This document shows positions 25,864 through 34,166 of a stretch of DNA of 64,000 nt, piece by piece. Source of the DNA: Bradyrhizobiaceae bacterium Ga0074131 (lineage in GTDB: Bacteria; Pseudomonadota; Alphaproteobacteria; Rhizobiales; Xanthobacteraceae); NCBI GenBank assembly GCA_001464035.1, contig LNEC01000022.1:1-64000 (forward strand). Reading direction: 5' to 3'. Position 1 is the stretch's first letter, and the number at the start of each line of letters is the position of its first letter. A program made the position numbers and the translations under genes. The notes beneath the pieces are model-generated. The model saw only the letters and a program-made list of their open reading frames with translations. It was not told the origin of the DNA and did no database searches.

Positions 25864-26049
25864 ATGGCCGTTCCCCGTAGAAAAACATCGCCCTCGCGGC
25901 GTGGCATGCGCCGTTCGGCGGACGCGCTCAAGAAGCCGACCTATGCCGAGGACAAGGATTCCGGCGAATTGCGCCGTCCGCACCACCTCGATCTGAAGAC
26001 CGGCATGTACAAGGGCCGCCAGGTTCTGAAGGCCAAGAAGGAATCCTGA
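25864..26049 (+). CDS. rpmF: 50S ribosomal protein L32
   Basis: A 61-residue basic ribosomal protein with the family start MAVPRRKTSPSRRGMRRSADAL and end KTGMYKGRQVLKAKKE. It lacks the zinc-binding cysteines present in some L32 proteins, as is usual in Rhizobiales. GAGGAT stands eight bases before ATG 25864. It lies downstream of mtgA, separated by 146 bases, an arrangement common in this group. Confidence 0.97.
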   Translation: MAVPRRKTSPSRRGMRRSADALKKPTYAEDKDSGELRRPHHLDLKTGMYKGRQVLKAKKES

Positions 26050-26129
26050 CCGGGCGGAGCAGGTGGCGGGTCGATCGGCCATGCGCGCCTGAATTCGGCC
26101 AAAGCGTGAGATAAGATGGTTTCCCGGCG

Positions 26130-26149
26130 GGCGGACCGGGCGGTCCGCC
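26130..26149 (+). terminator. GC-rich hairpin after rpmF
   Basis: GGCGGACC-GGGC-GGTCCGCC is a perfect eight-pair stem with a four-base loop, 80 bases after the rpmF stop. No T-run follows, so it may pause rather than stop transcription. Confidence 0.35.
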
Positions 26150-26195
26150 TGAACAGACCTTACTTCTCTTGCCTGAAAAGAAGGCCTCGCCGTCG

Positions 26196-26852
26196 ATGAT
26201 CGGTTTTCCGCTTCTCCTGATTCCGCTGGCTATCTACAACATCATCGTCTTCCTGATGCCCGGCGTTTCCTTCGCCGATCCCATCGTCAGGCTGACACTG
26301 CTGTCCGGCGCCGAATGGCCGGTGACACTCAGCGATATGCTGCTGGCGCTCAGCATCTTGCTGTTGCTGTCCGAGGTCATCAAGGGCGCGCGGCCCGGCG
26401 CGAAGTATCTCACGGATCACCTGCTGTCGCTGATCGTGTTCGGCGCCGCGGCTGCCGAGTTCATGCTGTGGCCGAAATTCGGCACCTCGACCTTTTTCCT
26501 GCTGACGATGCTGGCGCTGGTGGATTTCCTGTCGGGCATCGCGCTGCGTACGCGGCGCCGAGCGCAGGTGGCGGCAGTTCCTGCGGCGTCGCGGCGGGAT
26601 ACGGCGAAAGCCGAGACGGCCGTGCCCGAATCTCCGTTGGAACCGGTGGCCGTGCCGGCGCCTTCAGCACCGGCCCCTTCCGTACCAGCTCCTTCCGTGG
26701 CGGCGCCTCCCGCCGAAGCTGTCCAGCCGGATCGCGTGGAACCGAAAATCGTGCATCCCGACGTCACGCCGATGGCGCCATCGCCGGAGGTCCCGTCCCC
26801 GGGGCTGCAGCCGGGCGATGGTTCGCGTCCTTCGCCGGATAGCACGCGCTAG
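26196..26852 (+). CDS. Membrane protein with Pro/Ala-rich tail, unknown function
   Basis: A 218-residue protein. The first 130 residues contain four hydrophobic segments (MIGFPLLLIPLAIYNIIVFL, LSDMLLALSILLLL, LLSLIVFGAAAAEFML, STFFLLTMLALVDFL). The remainder is a low-complexity Ala/Pro/Val tail with repeated APS and PAPS, probably extended and cytoplasmic. I recognise no named family. ATG 26196 has AAGAAGG eleven bases upstream; a TTG at 26169 would add nine charged residues. It is a lone gene after rpmF. Confidence 0.7.
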   Translation: MIGFPLLLIPLAIYNIIVFLMPGVSFADPIVRLTLLSGAEWPVTLSDMLLALSILLLLSEVIKGARPGAKYLTDHLLSLIVFGAAAAEFMLWPKFGTSTFFLLTMLALVDFLSGIALRTRRRAQVAAVPAASRRDTAKAETAVPESPLEPVAVPAPSAPAPSVPAPSVAAPPAEAVQPDRVEPKIVHPDVTPMAPSPEVPSPGLQPGDGSRPSPDSTR

Positions 26853-26865
26853 TCCAACGCGCGGG

Positions 26866-27159
26866 TCAGATGATGTGCCGGGTCCGGATCCCTGCGACGC
26901 GGGGCTGCACCCGGTTCGCGACGTAAGCGGTCTGCGCGTCGGCAGCCGCGGCCCGCCGCAGGCCGCGGGTCTGGGGGGCGTGCTCGACGGTTGCGAGCAA
27001 CTGGACGACAAAGGTGGAGGCGGGCCGCGACGGCGGCTGGCCGGCGGTCCTCGTCCATTCCGTCGGCTGCGCCATCGGCACCAGCGCAACGCAGGCCGGC
27101 CTGGCGTCCGCAACGCCCCCGTCATCCACTGCCTGCTCTGGTCGGCTGCTGCCTGACAT
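26866..27159 (-). CDS. Hypothetical protein
   Basis: A 97-residue frame ending in ASTFVVQLLATVEHAPQTRGLRR then AADAQTAYVANRVQPRVAGIRTRHII. The motif VVQLLATxxHxPQTRxxRR with a following AYxA segment recurs, as I recall, in short uncharacterised Bradyrhizobium proteins, which is why I keep it. No clear ribosome binding site precedes ATG 27159, and the GC-rich sequence also holds other open frames. Treat it as a plausible small cytoplasmic protein. Confidence 0.5.
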   Translation of the reverse strand: MSGSSRPEQAVDDGGVADARPACVALVPMAQPTEWTRTAGQPPSRPASTFVVQLLATVEHAPQTRGLRRAAAADAQTAYVANRVQPRVAGIRTRHII

Positions 27160-27466
27160 TGCAAATCGAAACCCGGCTGAATGTCACATTTCGGGACGTG
27201 ACGCCCTTTTTCCGATTCTCTTTCGCAAGGCTCATGCCGGTTCTCGTGGCTTTGTTCCCGGCGACCGCGCAACGTGGTTTCCAGATTGTTGATGCACTTG
27301 GCGCGGCCCCCCTTCACGGCCGGGGGCTGCCGCCGGCCGCAGGCAAATCCCCTTTCGCTCCCTTAATGATTTGCGCCTATTCTAAGGAATCCGCGCTGGT
27401 CGGGAGCAAAGAGCCACTATCCTGGTGGCGGAGAATCACCCGGCAGTGTCCCGAAACGAGGCGATT
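27160..27466. other. Non-coding gap upstream of the EAL-domain gene
   Basis: About 307 bases without a supported gene. A plus-strand frame here has no ribosome binding site or recognisable motif. Other than a GAGG site just before the GTG at 27467, no regulatory element stands out. Confidence 0.5.
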
Positions 27467-29161
27467 GTGACATCCGCTCTTCCAGAAGCTTCGACCATCC
27501 TCGCTTCGATCGGCCAGGCCGCTTTCGTGTGGGATATCGCCACCGACGCGATGGTCTGGAGCGATCAACTGAGCCGGGTCTTTCCGGATATTCCAGCGCA
27601 GTCCCTGGCCAGCGGCGCCGCGTTCTCGAAGCTGATTGAGCCGGCGCGCTCGGTCCGCTCGGATGCCCTCGGCCATGCGTCGTCGGCGCGCCGCGGCGAC
27701 GGCGTGCCGTACCGGATCGAGTATGGCGTGCGGACAAGCACCTCGGCGCCTGTGCTGTGGATCGAGGAAACCGGCTGCTGGTTCGCCGGCGCCGACGGCC
27801 GGCCGGCGCGCGCCCATGGCATCGTCCGCGTCAACAACGAACGCCACGCCCGCGACGAGCAGCTTCTGAAACTGTCGCGGAACGACCCGCTGACCGGCGA
27901 ACTCAACCGCACCCATCTGGTCGGATCGCTCGCCGAGGCGATCGAGGAAGCCTCGCGCTTCCGCACCTCCTGCGCCTTCATGCTGATCGGCATCGACCAT
28001 CTGGCGCGCATCAACGACGCCTTCGGCTTCGATGTCGCCGACGCGGTGATTTCGGAAATCGGCAAACGCATTCGCGCGCGGCTGCGCGGCGGTGACGTGC
28101 TCGGCCGGTTCTCCGGCAACAAGTTCGGGCTGATCCTGAAGAACTGCACCGTAGACGACATGAATGTCGCCGCTGAGCGGTTCCTGGCGGGCATTCGCGA
28201 CGAGGTCGTGCCGACCAGGTCGGGACCGGTCTCGGTGACCGCGTCCATCGGTGCAGTCACCGTGCCGCGCTACGCCCGCCACGCCGACGAGGCGATCAAC
28301 CGCGCCCATGAAACACTCGATATGGCCAAGCGCCGCCGCGCCGGGTCGTTTTCGGTATGGCGCCCAAACGTCGAGCGCGACGCCCAGCGCCGCGTCAACA
28401 TCCGCGTCACCGACGAGATCGTCACCGCGCTCAACGAGCGCCGGATCGTGATGGCGTTCGAGCCGGTGGTCGAGGCGCGCTCGCGGGATGCCGCCTTCTT
28501 CGAATGCCTGGTTCGCATGGAGCAGGACGACGGGCAGGTTCTGCTGGCGCCGGATATCGTGCCGGTCGCGGAAAAGCTCGGCCTGATCCGGCTGGTCGAT
28601 CACCGCGTGCTCGAACTGGTGGTCGCTGAACTGGCGGCATCGCCGAACGTCCGGCTCAGCCTCAACATCTCGCCCGACACCACGATGGACCCGGACTGGT
28701 GGGCCGGAATCGAATCGCTGATGCGCGCCCATCCCGGCGTCGCCGAGCGGCTGATCGTGGAGATCACCGAAACCGTGGCGATCCAGGACATCGACGACGT
28801 TCGCGGCTTCGTCACGCGCCTGAAGAACTTCGGCAGCCAGATCGCGATCGACGATTTCGGCGCCGGCTACACCTCATTCCGGAATCTGCGCAAGCTCGGC
28901 GTCGATATCGTGAAAATCGACGGCGCGTTCGTGCAGAACATCGCCCGCTCGGCCGACGATCGCGCCTTCGTGCAGACCCTGATCGATCTGGCGCGCCGGC
29001 TGGAAATCAAGACCGTCGCGGAATGGGTCCAGGACGAGGAATCCGCGGTCATGCTGCGGGAATGGGGCTGCGATTACATTCAGGGGCGGCTGATCGGACT
29101 GGCGTCGTCGCAGCGGCCCTGGGACCGGTCGAGCGAGACCGTGTTGCCGGCGGCGGGGTGA
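27467..29161 (+). CDS. PAS-GGDEF-EAL protein with degenerate GGDEF motif
   Basis: A 564-residue signalling protein: a PAS-like sensor (about 10-120), a GGDEF domain (about 135-290) and an EAL domain (about 310-555). The cyclase signature reads SGNKF in place of GGDEF, so it should not make cyclic di-GMP. The phosphodiesterase domain has ECL in place of EAL but keeps NISPD, EITET, DDFGAGYTS, VKIDGAF and the late glutamate (AEWVQDEE), so it may still cleave cyclic di-GMP. No membrane helix. The start is taken as GTG 27467 with GAGG six bases ahead; GTG 27425 is an alternative. Confidence 0.87.
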   Translation: MTSALPEASTILASIGQAAFVWDIATDAMVWSDQLSRVFPDIPAQSLASGAAFSKLIEPARSVRSDALGHASSARRGDGVPYRIEYGVRTSTSAPVLWIEETGCWFAGADGRPARAHGIVRVNNERHARDEQLLKLSRNDPLTGELNRTHLVGSLAEAIEEASRFRTSCAFMLIGIDHLARINDAFGFDVADAVISEIGKRIRARLRGGDVLGRFSGNKFGLILKNCTVDDMNVAAERFLAGIRDEVVPTRSGPVSVTASIGAVTVPRYARHADEAINRAHETLDMAKRRRAGSFSVWRPNVERDAQRRVNIRVTDEIVTALNERRIVMAFEPVVEARSRDAAFFECLVRMEQDDGQVLLAPDIVPVAEKLGLIRLVDHRVLELVVAELAASPNVRLSLNISPDTTMDPDWWAGIESLMRAHPGVAERLIVEITETVAIQDIDDVRGFVTRLKNFGSQIAIDDFGAGYTSFRNLRKLGVDIVKIDGAFVQNIARSADDRAFVQTLIDLARRLEIKTVAEWVQDEESAVMLREWGCDYIQGRLIGLASSQRPWDRSSETVLPAAG

Positions 29162-29201
29162 TCGCCAGCGTTGTCCCGGTGTTCGGGACGGCGAGGAAAA
29201 A

Positions 29202-29804
29202 CTACTCTTCCTTCTTCGGTTCTTTCGACATGCGATCCAGCCGGTCCTGCATGTCCTTCATCTGGCGGCGCAGGTCGTCGATGTTGGCCCCCTCCGCGGC
29301 CGGCTCCGGCAACTTCTCGGGCTCGGCGGCGGCAGGGCTTCCTGGGCGCGGCGGCACGAACGGCTTGAACATCGCGAAGGTCTGCTGAAACAATTCCATG
29401 TTGCGGCGGACGTGCTCTTCCAGCGGCGCGAATGGGGTCCCGGAAAAAGTGTTGGTCAGCTGCTTGCGAAACTTTTCCTGCTCGCGGGTCAGCGTATCGA
29501 TCGACTGTTCGAGATATTTCGGCACCACCATCTGCATGCTGTCGCCGTAGAACCGGATCAGCTGGCGCAGGAAGGTGGTCGGCAGCAGGTTCTGGCCGGC
29601 CTTGTTCTCCTGTTCGAAAATGATCTGCGCCAGCACCGAGCGGGTAATGTCGTCGCCGGTCTTGGCGTCGTAGACGAGGAAATCCTCGCCCTCCTTCACC
29701 ATCGTCGCGAGATCCTCGAGCGTCACATAGGTGCTGGTGCCGGTATTATAGAGCCGCCGGTTGGCGTATTTCTTGATCGTGGTGGGTTGGTCTGATTTCG
29801 CCAT
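29202..29804 (-). CDS. phaR: Polyhydroxyalkanoate synthesis regulator PhaR
   Basis: A 200-residue regulator. The N-terminal PHB/PHA accumulation regulator DNA-binding domain (TIKKYANRRLYNTGTSTYVTLEDLATMVKEG) is followed by a PHB-binding helical repeat region (SVLAQIIFEQENKAGQNLLP, FLRQLIRFYGDSMQ) and a charged coiled-coil tail. PhaR binds nascent polymer granules and, when free, represses phasin and related genes. It is divergent from phaA and phaB, the standard rhizobial layout. ATG 29804 gives MAKSDQPTTIKKY. Confidence 0.95.
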   Translation of the reverse strand: MAKSDQPTTIKKYANRRLYNTGTSTYVTLEDLATMVKEGEDFLVYDAKTGDDITRSVLAQIIFEQENKAGQNLLPTTFLRQLIRFYGDSMQMVVPKYLEQSIDTLTREQEKFRKQLTNTFSGTPFAPLEEHVRRNMELFQQTFAMFKPFVPPRPGSPAAAEPEKLPEPAAEGANIDDLRRQMKDMQDRLDRMSKEPKKEE

Positions 29805-30023
29805 GGCTCACACAATGCACCCGAGGAGAAGGGAACCCGACGGCATCGCCGAAGGGTTGACGAGCAACGCAACGCAACAAAGGTAAGCATTTTCAACTGG
29901 CTTCGGCTACCGTTTTGTGCGGCACGGTTAATTCCAGGGCACTGTCAAGGCATGGACACTGCTTTGGAAACTGCCGCGGTGTCATTTTGAATGCATCGCG
30001 GCGTGATTTTGCGCGCCGGCCGA

Positions 30024-30052
30024 TTGACATGCCTCAACTCCGTTAACAGGAT
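30024..30052 (+). promoter_or_regulatory. Candidate phaA promoter
   Basis: Consensus TTGACA (30024-30029), a 17-base spacer and a weak -10 box CAGGAT (30047-30052), about 100 bases before the phaA start. Confidence 0.45.
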
Positions 30053-30066
30053 GAGGTAACAGACTG

Positions 30067-30111
30067 GTCCGCCAATCTGGCGTCCGCCAATCCGGCGTCC
30101 GCCAACCCAGC
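30067..30111. repeat. Three 15-base tandem units before phaA
   Basis: Units GTCCGCCAATCTGGC, GTCCGCCAATCCGGC and GTCCGCCAACCCAGC lie head to tail between the promoter and the phaA start, in what should be its leader. Confidence 0.8.
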
Positions 30112-30147
30112 CGTCAAGCCCCGAAAGCTCAACCCCAGGAGATGTCC

Positions 30148-31301
30148 ATGTCAGACGATGTCGTCATCGTCAGCGCCGCCCGCACCCCGGTCGGAAGTTT
30201 CAACGGTGCCTTCGCCACCATGCCGGCCCACGAGCGCTGGAACGCGCGGGCATCGAGCCGGGCCGTGTCTCCGAGGTGATCATGGGCCAGATCCTGACCG
30301 CGGCGCAGGGCCAGAACCCGGCCCGCCAGGCCTCGATCGCCGCCGGCATTCCGGTGGAAAGCCCGGCCTGGGGCGTCAACCAGCTCTGCGGCTCCGGCCT
30401 GCGCACCGTCGCGCTGGGGTATCAGGCGCTGCTCAACGGCGATTCCGAAATCGTCGTCGCCGGCGGCCAGGAGTCCATGAGCATGGCTCCGCACGCGCAA
30501 TATCTGCGCGGCGGCACCAAGATGGGTCCGATCGAGTTCATTGACACCATGATCAAGGATGGGCTGTGGGACGCCTTCAACGGCTACCACATGGGCAACA
30601 CCGCCGAGAACGTCGCCCGGCAGTACCAGATCACCCGCAACCAGCAGGACGAGTTCGCCGTCGCCTCGCAGAACAAGGCCGAGGCCGCGCAGAAGGCCGG
30701 CAAGTTCAAGGATGAGATCGTTCCGGTCACCATCAAGTCCCGCAAGGGCGACATCATCGTCAGCGACGACGAATATCCGCGCCACGGCGCCACGATCGAT
30801 GCGATGGCCAAGTTGAAGCCGGCGTTCGAGAAGGACGGCACGGTGACCGCCGGCAGCGCGTCCGGCATCAATGACGGCGCCGCCGCCGTGGTGCTGATGA
30901 CCGCCAAGCAGGCGGCCAAGGAAGGCCGAAAAGTGCTCGGCCGCATCGTGTCGTGGGGCCAGGCCGGTGTCGATCCCAAGATCATGGGCACCGGACCGAT
31001 CCCGGCATCGCGCGCCGCGCTGAAGAAAGCCGGCTGGAACATCGCCGACCTCGATCTGATCGAGGCCAACGAAGCCTTTGCGGCGCAGGCCTGCGCGGTC
31101 AACAAGGACCTCGGCTGGGATACCTCCAAGGTCAACGTCAACGGCGGTGCCATCGCGATCGGCCATCCGGTCGGCGCTTCCGGCGCCCGGGTGCTGGTGA
31201 CGTTGTTGCACGAAATGCAGAAGCGCGACGCCAAGAAGGGTCTCGCCACGCTGTGTATCGGCGGCGGCATGGGCATCGCGATGTGCATTGCACGCGACTA
31301 A
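30148..31301 (+). pseudogene. phaA: Acetyl-CoA acetyltransferase (PHB thiolase), frameshifted near codon 28
   Basis: The thiolase that condenses two acetyl-CoA to acetoacetyl-CoA for polyhydroxybutyrate. From ATG 30148 the reading is correct for 28 residues (MSDDVVIVSAARTPVGSFNG...MPAH), then turns to nonsense and stops at 30277-30279. The true sequence resumes in another frame at 30234 (ALERAGIEPGRVSEVIMGQ). Compared with homologues, about nine codons (DLGAVAIKA) are gone, a net loss of 25 bases. The rest is intact, with catalytic residues in LCGSG, NEAFAAQ and CIGGGMG. A GTG at 30276 overlaps the early stop (GTGA) and could restart a 341-residue protein lacking the first strand and helix. 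A sequencing error is possible. Confidence 0.88.
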
Positions 31302-31372
31302 ACGGACGCGGCAGCGGATGTGCTGAATGAGGGGAAGCTCGTATCGCAACCGCACATCATCGAGTTGACGGC

Positions 31373-31400
31373 AAACGCCCGGCCTCGTGCCGGGCGTTTT
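31373..31400 (+). terminator. Rho-independent terminator after phaA
   Basis: AAACGCCCGGC, a five-base loop CTCGT, then GCCGGGCGTTT with one more T: eleven perfect pairs, 72 bases after the phaA stop. It implies phaB is mostly read from its own promoter. Confidence 0.9.
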
Positions 31401-31404
31401 GTTC

Positions 31405-31432
31405 TTGATGTTCGTCAAACGGCCCGCATAAT
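31405..31432 (+). promoter_or_regulatory. Candidate phaB promoter
   Basis: TTGATG (31405-31410), 16 bases, then CATAAT (31427-31432), just past the phaA terminator and 45 bases before the phaB start. Confidence 0.45.
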
Positions 31433-31476
31433 TCGAAGCTATAGAAAATTGAAGAACACCTAGGGAAGGATTCGAC

Positions 31477-32202
31477 ATGGCACGGGTTGCATTGGTGACG
31501 GGGGGTACGCGCGGAATCGGCGCTGCGATCAGCAAGGCGCTGAAGGCCGCCGGATACAAGGTCGCCGCCAGTTATGCCGGCAACGACGCGGCAGCGGAAA
31601 AATTCAAGGCCGAGACCGGCATCCCCGTCTATAAATGGGATGTCAGTTCGTTCGACGCCTGCGCTGCGGGCGTCAAGCAGGTGGAGGCCGATCTCGGCCC
31701 GATCGATGTGCTCATCAACAACGCCGGCATCACCAAGGATGGTGCGTTCCACAAGATGACGCTCGATCAGTGGAATGCGGTCATCAACACCAATCTCGGT
31801 TCGCTGTTCAACATGACCCGTCCGGTGATCGAGGGCATGCGTTCGCGCAAGTTCGGCCGCGTCATCAACATCTCCTCGATCAACGGCCAGAAGGGCCAGT
31901 TCGGCCAGGTCAATTATTCCGCCGCCAAGGCCGGCGACATCGGCTTCACCAAGGCGCTGGCGCTGGAGAACGCCAAGGCTGGGATCACCGTGAACGCGAT
32001 CTGCCCGGGCTACATCAACACCGAAATGGTGCAGGCGGTGCCGAAGGACGTGCTGGAGAAGAGCATCCTGCCGCTGATCCCGGTCAATCGCCTCGGCGAA
32101 CCCGAGGAAATCGCCCGCGCCGTGGTGTTCCTCGCCGCGGACGAGGCCGGCGCCATCACCGGCTCGACGCTGTCGATCAACGGCGGGCAGTACATGGTGT
32201 GA
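31477..32202 (+). CDS. phaB: Acetoacetyl-CoA reductase
   Basis: A 241-residue short-chain dehydrogenase that reduces acetoacetyl-CoA with NADPH to (R)-3-hydroxybutyryl-CoA, the monomer for PHB. The cofactor motif TGGTRGIG is at residues 8-15, NNAG near 83, and the catalytic Ser-Tyr-Lys lies in ISSINGQ and NYSAAKAG. The CPGYINTEMV segment is typical of PhaB. AGGGAAGG precedes ATG 31477. Unlike phaA, it is intact. A separate terminator and promoter lie between the two genes. Confidence 0.95.
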   Translation: MARVALVTGGTRGIGAAISKALKAAGYKVAASYAGNDAAAEKFKAETGIPVYKWDVSSFDACAAGVKQVEADLGPIDVLINNAGITKDGAFHKMTLDQWNAVINTNLGSLFNMTRPVIEGMRSRKFGRVINISSINGQKGQFGQVNYSAAKAGDIGFTKALALENAKAGITVNAICPGYINTEMVQAVPKDVLEKSILPLIPVNRLGEPEEIARAVVFLAADEAGAITGSTLSINGGQYMV

Positions 32203-32208
32203 TTGTAT

Positions 32209-32322
32209 TTCGTCATTGCCTGCGACAAACGGCAAGCGTTTGCGCCAGGGAGCACGTGCGACGACGCAATCCGGTTCTTGCCCCTGACAGTTGGATTGCT
32301 TCGCTGCGCTCGCAATGACGAA
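32209..32322. repeat. Palindromic intergenic repeat (type with GCAATGACG ends)
   Basis: A 114-bp element whose ends are exact inverted copies, TTCGTCATTGC (32209-32219) and GCAATGACGAA (32312-32322). The inner phrase GGATTGCTTCGCTGCGCTCG is a familiar scattered repeat in Bradyrhizobium-group genomes. It fills the gap between phaB and the next gene and may end phaB transcription. Confidence 0.8.
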
Positions 32323-32326
32323 TCTC

Positions 32327-33199
32327 ATGACCCCGCCCACCGCCACCCTGATCGGGCTGACCGCGATCCTGATGTGGTCGCTGCTGTCGGTGCTGACGGT
32401 CGCGACCGGCAAGGTTCCGGCGTTCCAACTCGCGGCGATGACGTTCGCGATCGGGGCCGCGGTCGCGTTCGCAAGCTTCATGTTTCGCCCCGCGGCGTTC
32501 GGCGCCCTGAAGCAGCCCGCGGCCGCCTGGATCGTCGGGGTCGGCGGCCTGTTCGGATATCACGCGCTGTATTTCCTTGCGCTGCGCTTCGCGCCGCCCG
32601 CCGAAGCGGGCCTGCTGAATTATCTCTGGCCGCTCCTCATCGTGCTGTTCTCGTCGCTGCTGCCCGGCGAGCGGCTGTTGCCGCACCACATCGTCGGCGC
32701 GTTGCTCGGTTTGGCCGGCACGGTGCTGTTGTTCGTCGGCAGCGGCGCCAGCGGCTTTGAAGCGGGCCAGGTGCCCGGCCTGCTCGCCGCGTTCGTCGCG
32801 GCCTTCGTGTGGGCGGCCTATTCGGTGATGTCGCGCAAGCTCAAGGCGGTGCCGACCGACGCGGTCGCCGGCTTTTGCCTGGCGACGGCGGTGCTCGCCG
32901 CCCTGGTGCACGGGCTGGTCGAAACCACGGTCTGGCCCGACACCGCGGCGCAGTGGCTCGCGATCGCGGCGCTCGGCGTCGGCCCGGTGGGCGCTGCATT
33001 CTTTGCCTGGGACGTCGGGATGAAGCGCGGCGACATTCGCGTGCTGGGTGCTGCGTCCTACGCGACGCCGCTGCTCTCGACCGCGTTTCTGATTCTGGCG
33101 GGCTTTGCCAGGCCGAGCGCGAACATCGCCATCGCCGCCGTCCTGATCGCCGGCGGCGGCCTGATCGCGGCGAGGGATATGTTTCGGAGGCGAGGCTAA
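32327..33199 (+). CDS. DMT/EamA-family transporter
   Basis: Inner-membrane exporter of 290 residues with about ten hydrophobic segments in two EamA repeats. The phrases GYHALYFLALRFAPPAEAGLLNYLWPLLIVL and GDIRVLGAASYATPLLST resemble the YddG aromatic amino acid exporter branch. ATG 32327 lies just past the intergenic repeat; an in-frame ATG at 32315 is inside the repeat end and is less likely. It stands alone, convergent with gloB. Confidence 0.87.
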   Translation: MTPPTATLIGLTAILMWSLLSVLTVATGKVPAFQLAAMTFAIGAAVAFASFMFRPAAFGALKQPAAAWIVGVGGLFGYHALYFLALRFAPPAEAGLLNYLWPLLIVLFSSLLPGERLLPHHIVGALLGLAGTVLLFVGSGASGFEAGQVPGLLAAFVAAFVWAAYSVMSRKLKAVPTDAVAGFCLATAVLAALVHGLVETTVWPDTAAQWLAIAALGVGPVGAAFFAWDVGMKRGDIRVLGAASYATPLLSTAFLILAGFARPSANIAIAAVLIAGGGLIAARDMFRRRG

Positions 33200-33225
33200 T
33201 CCGGCGTCGGAAGGCAGCGCGGCCA

Positions 33226-33993
33226 TCAGGACTTGTTCTTGCGCTCGCGCAACTCGCCGAACACGGCGGCCGCATCGGCGCCCTTCATCCGCAGGCTGGC
33301 CGCGACCGACGGCTCGTCGGCGCGCAGGAACACATTTGCCTTCTTCTCTTCGCCCAGCAGTGTGGGAATCGTCGGCTTGTTCTCCGCCCGCAGCCGCGTC
33401 ACCTGCTCGGCGCGCGTCCTCAGGTCGGCATTGTCGGGCTCGACTGACAGCGCGAACTTGACGTTGGCTGCGGTATACTCATGGCCGCAATAGAGTTTGA
33501 AATCGTCGGGTAGCGCGCGCAGCTTCAACAGCGAGTTCCACATCATCGGGTAGTTGCCTTCGAACACCCGCCCGCAGCCGATCGAAAACAGCGTGTCCGC
33601 GGCGAACAGCGCCTTCTCGCCGTCGAACACGTAGCTGATGTGATCGAGCGTATGGCCCGGAGTTTCCAGCACCCTTGCCAGCAGGCCTCCCACTTTCACC
33701 ACGTCGCCCTGGCCGGCCCGCAGGTCGACATCGGCTATCTTCGCGGATTTGTCGTGCGGACCGACCACGCCGCATCCATATTTCTGCTTGAGCTCGGCGA
33801 CGCCGCCGACGTGGTCGCCGTGATGGTGGGTGATCAGGATATCGGTCAGCGTCCAGCCCTCGCGCTCCAGCGCCTTGATGACCGGAGCAGCCTCCGGCGC
33901 GTCGATCGAGGCGGTGGCCTTGGTCGCGGGATCGTGAATCAGATAGCCGAAATTATCGGTGAGGCAGGTGAACAGGCGAATTTCGGCGGCCAT
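33226..33993 (-). CDS. gloB: Hydroxyacylglutathione hydrolase (glyoxalase II)
   Basis: A 255-residue metallo-beta-lactamase-fold thiolesterase that hydrolyses S-lactoylglutathione to lactate, finishing methylglyoxal detoxification. The metal motif THHHGDH is at residues 55-61, with further ligands in TPGHTLDH, AADTLF and YCGHEYT. The C-terminal part has the glutathione-binding RAENKPTIPT. ATG 33993 with GGAGA upstream is chosen over in-frame starts nearer 34026. It is divergent from a methyltransferase gene, a pairing conserved in Rhizobiales. Confidence 0.94.
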   Translation of the reverse strand: MAAEIRLFTCLTDNFGYLIHDPATKATASIDAPEAAPVIKALEREGWTLTDILITHHHGDHVGGVAELKQKYGCGVVGPHDKSAKIADVDLRAGQGDVVKVGGLLARVLETPGHTLDHISYVFDGEKALFAADTLFSIGCGRVFEGNYPMMWNSLLKLRALPDDFKLYCGHEYTAANVKFALSVEPDNADLRTRAEQVTRLRAENKPTIPTLLGEEKKANVFLRADEPSVAASLRMKGADAAAVFGELRERKNKS

Positions 33994-34166
33994 GATATCT
34001 CCGTGATACATTTCTTTTGATCGCAAGACCGGTACCCATTCTTGCGGAACACGCTCCCGATGACGGCCGGCACCACCGCATCGACAATGAAATATGGCGT
34101 TAACGCCTGGCAGGCAATGCCATATTCTGCGCGCCGGGCAGGCCGGCGGCGTGTTAGATTGGGGTC

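Larger units (their letters stand above)
29805..30147. other. phaR-phaA divergent intergenic region
   Basis: A gap of 343 bases that should hold promoters for both directions. It contains a TTGACA-type promoter and three 15-base tandem units, listed separately. I see no small gene in it. Confidence 0.6.

Noticed and set aside
26664..27317. 217-codon minus-strand frame across the gap after the Pro-rich membrane protein
   Set aside because: It runs into the tail of the plus-strand gene and has no ribosome site; the shorter frame 26866-27159 has better family resemblance.
32209..32322. Considered as an insertion sequence remnant
   Set aside because: No transposase fragment, no target duplication; it fits a short dispersed palindromic repeat.
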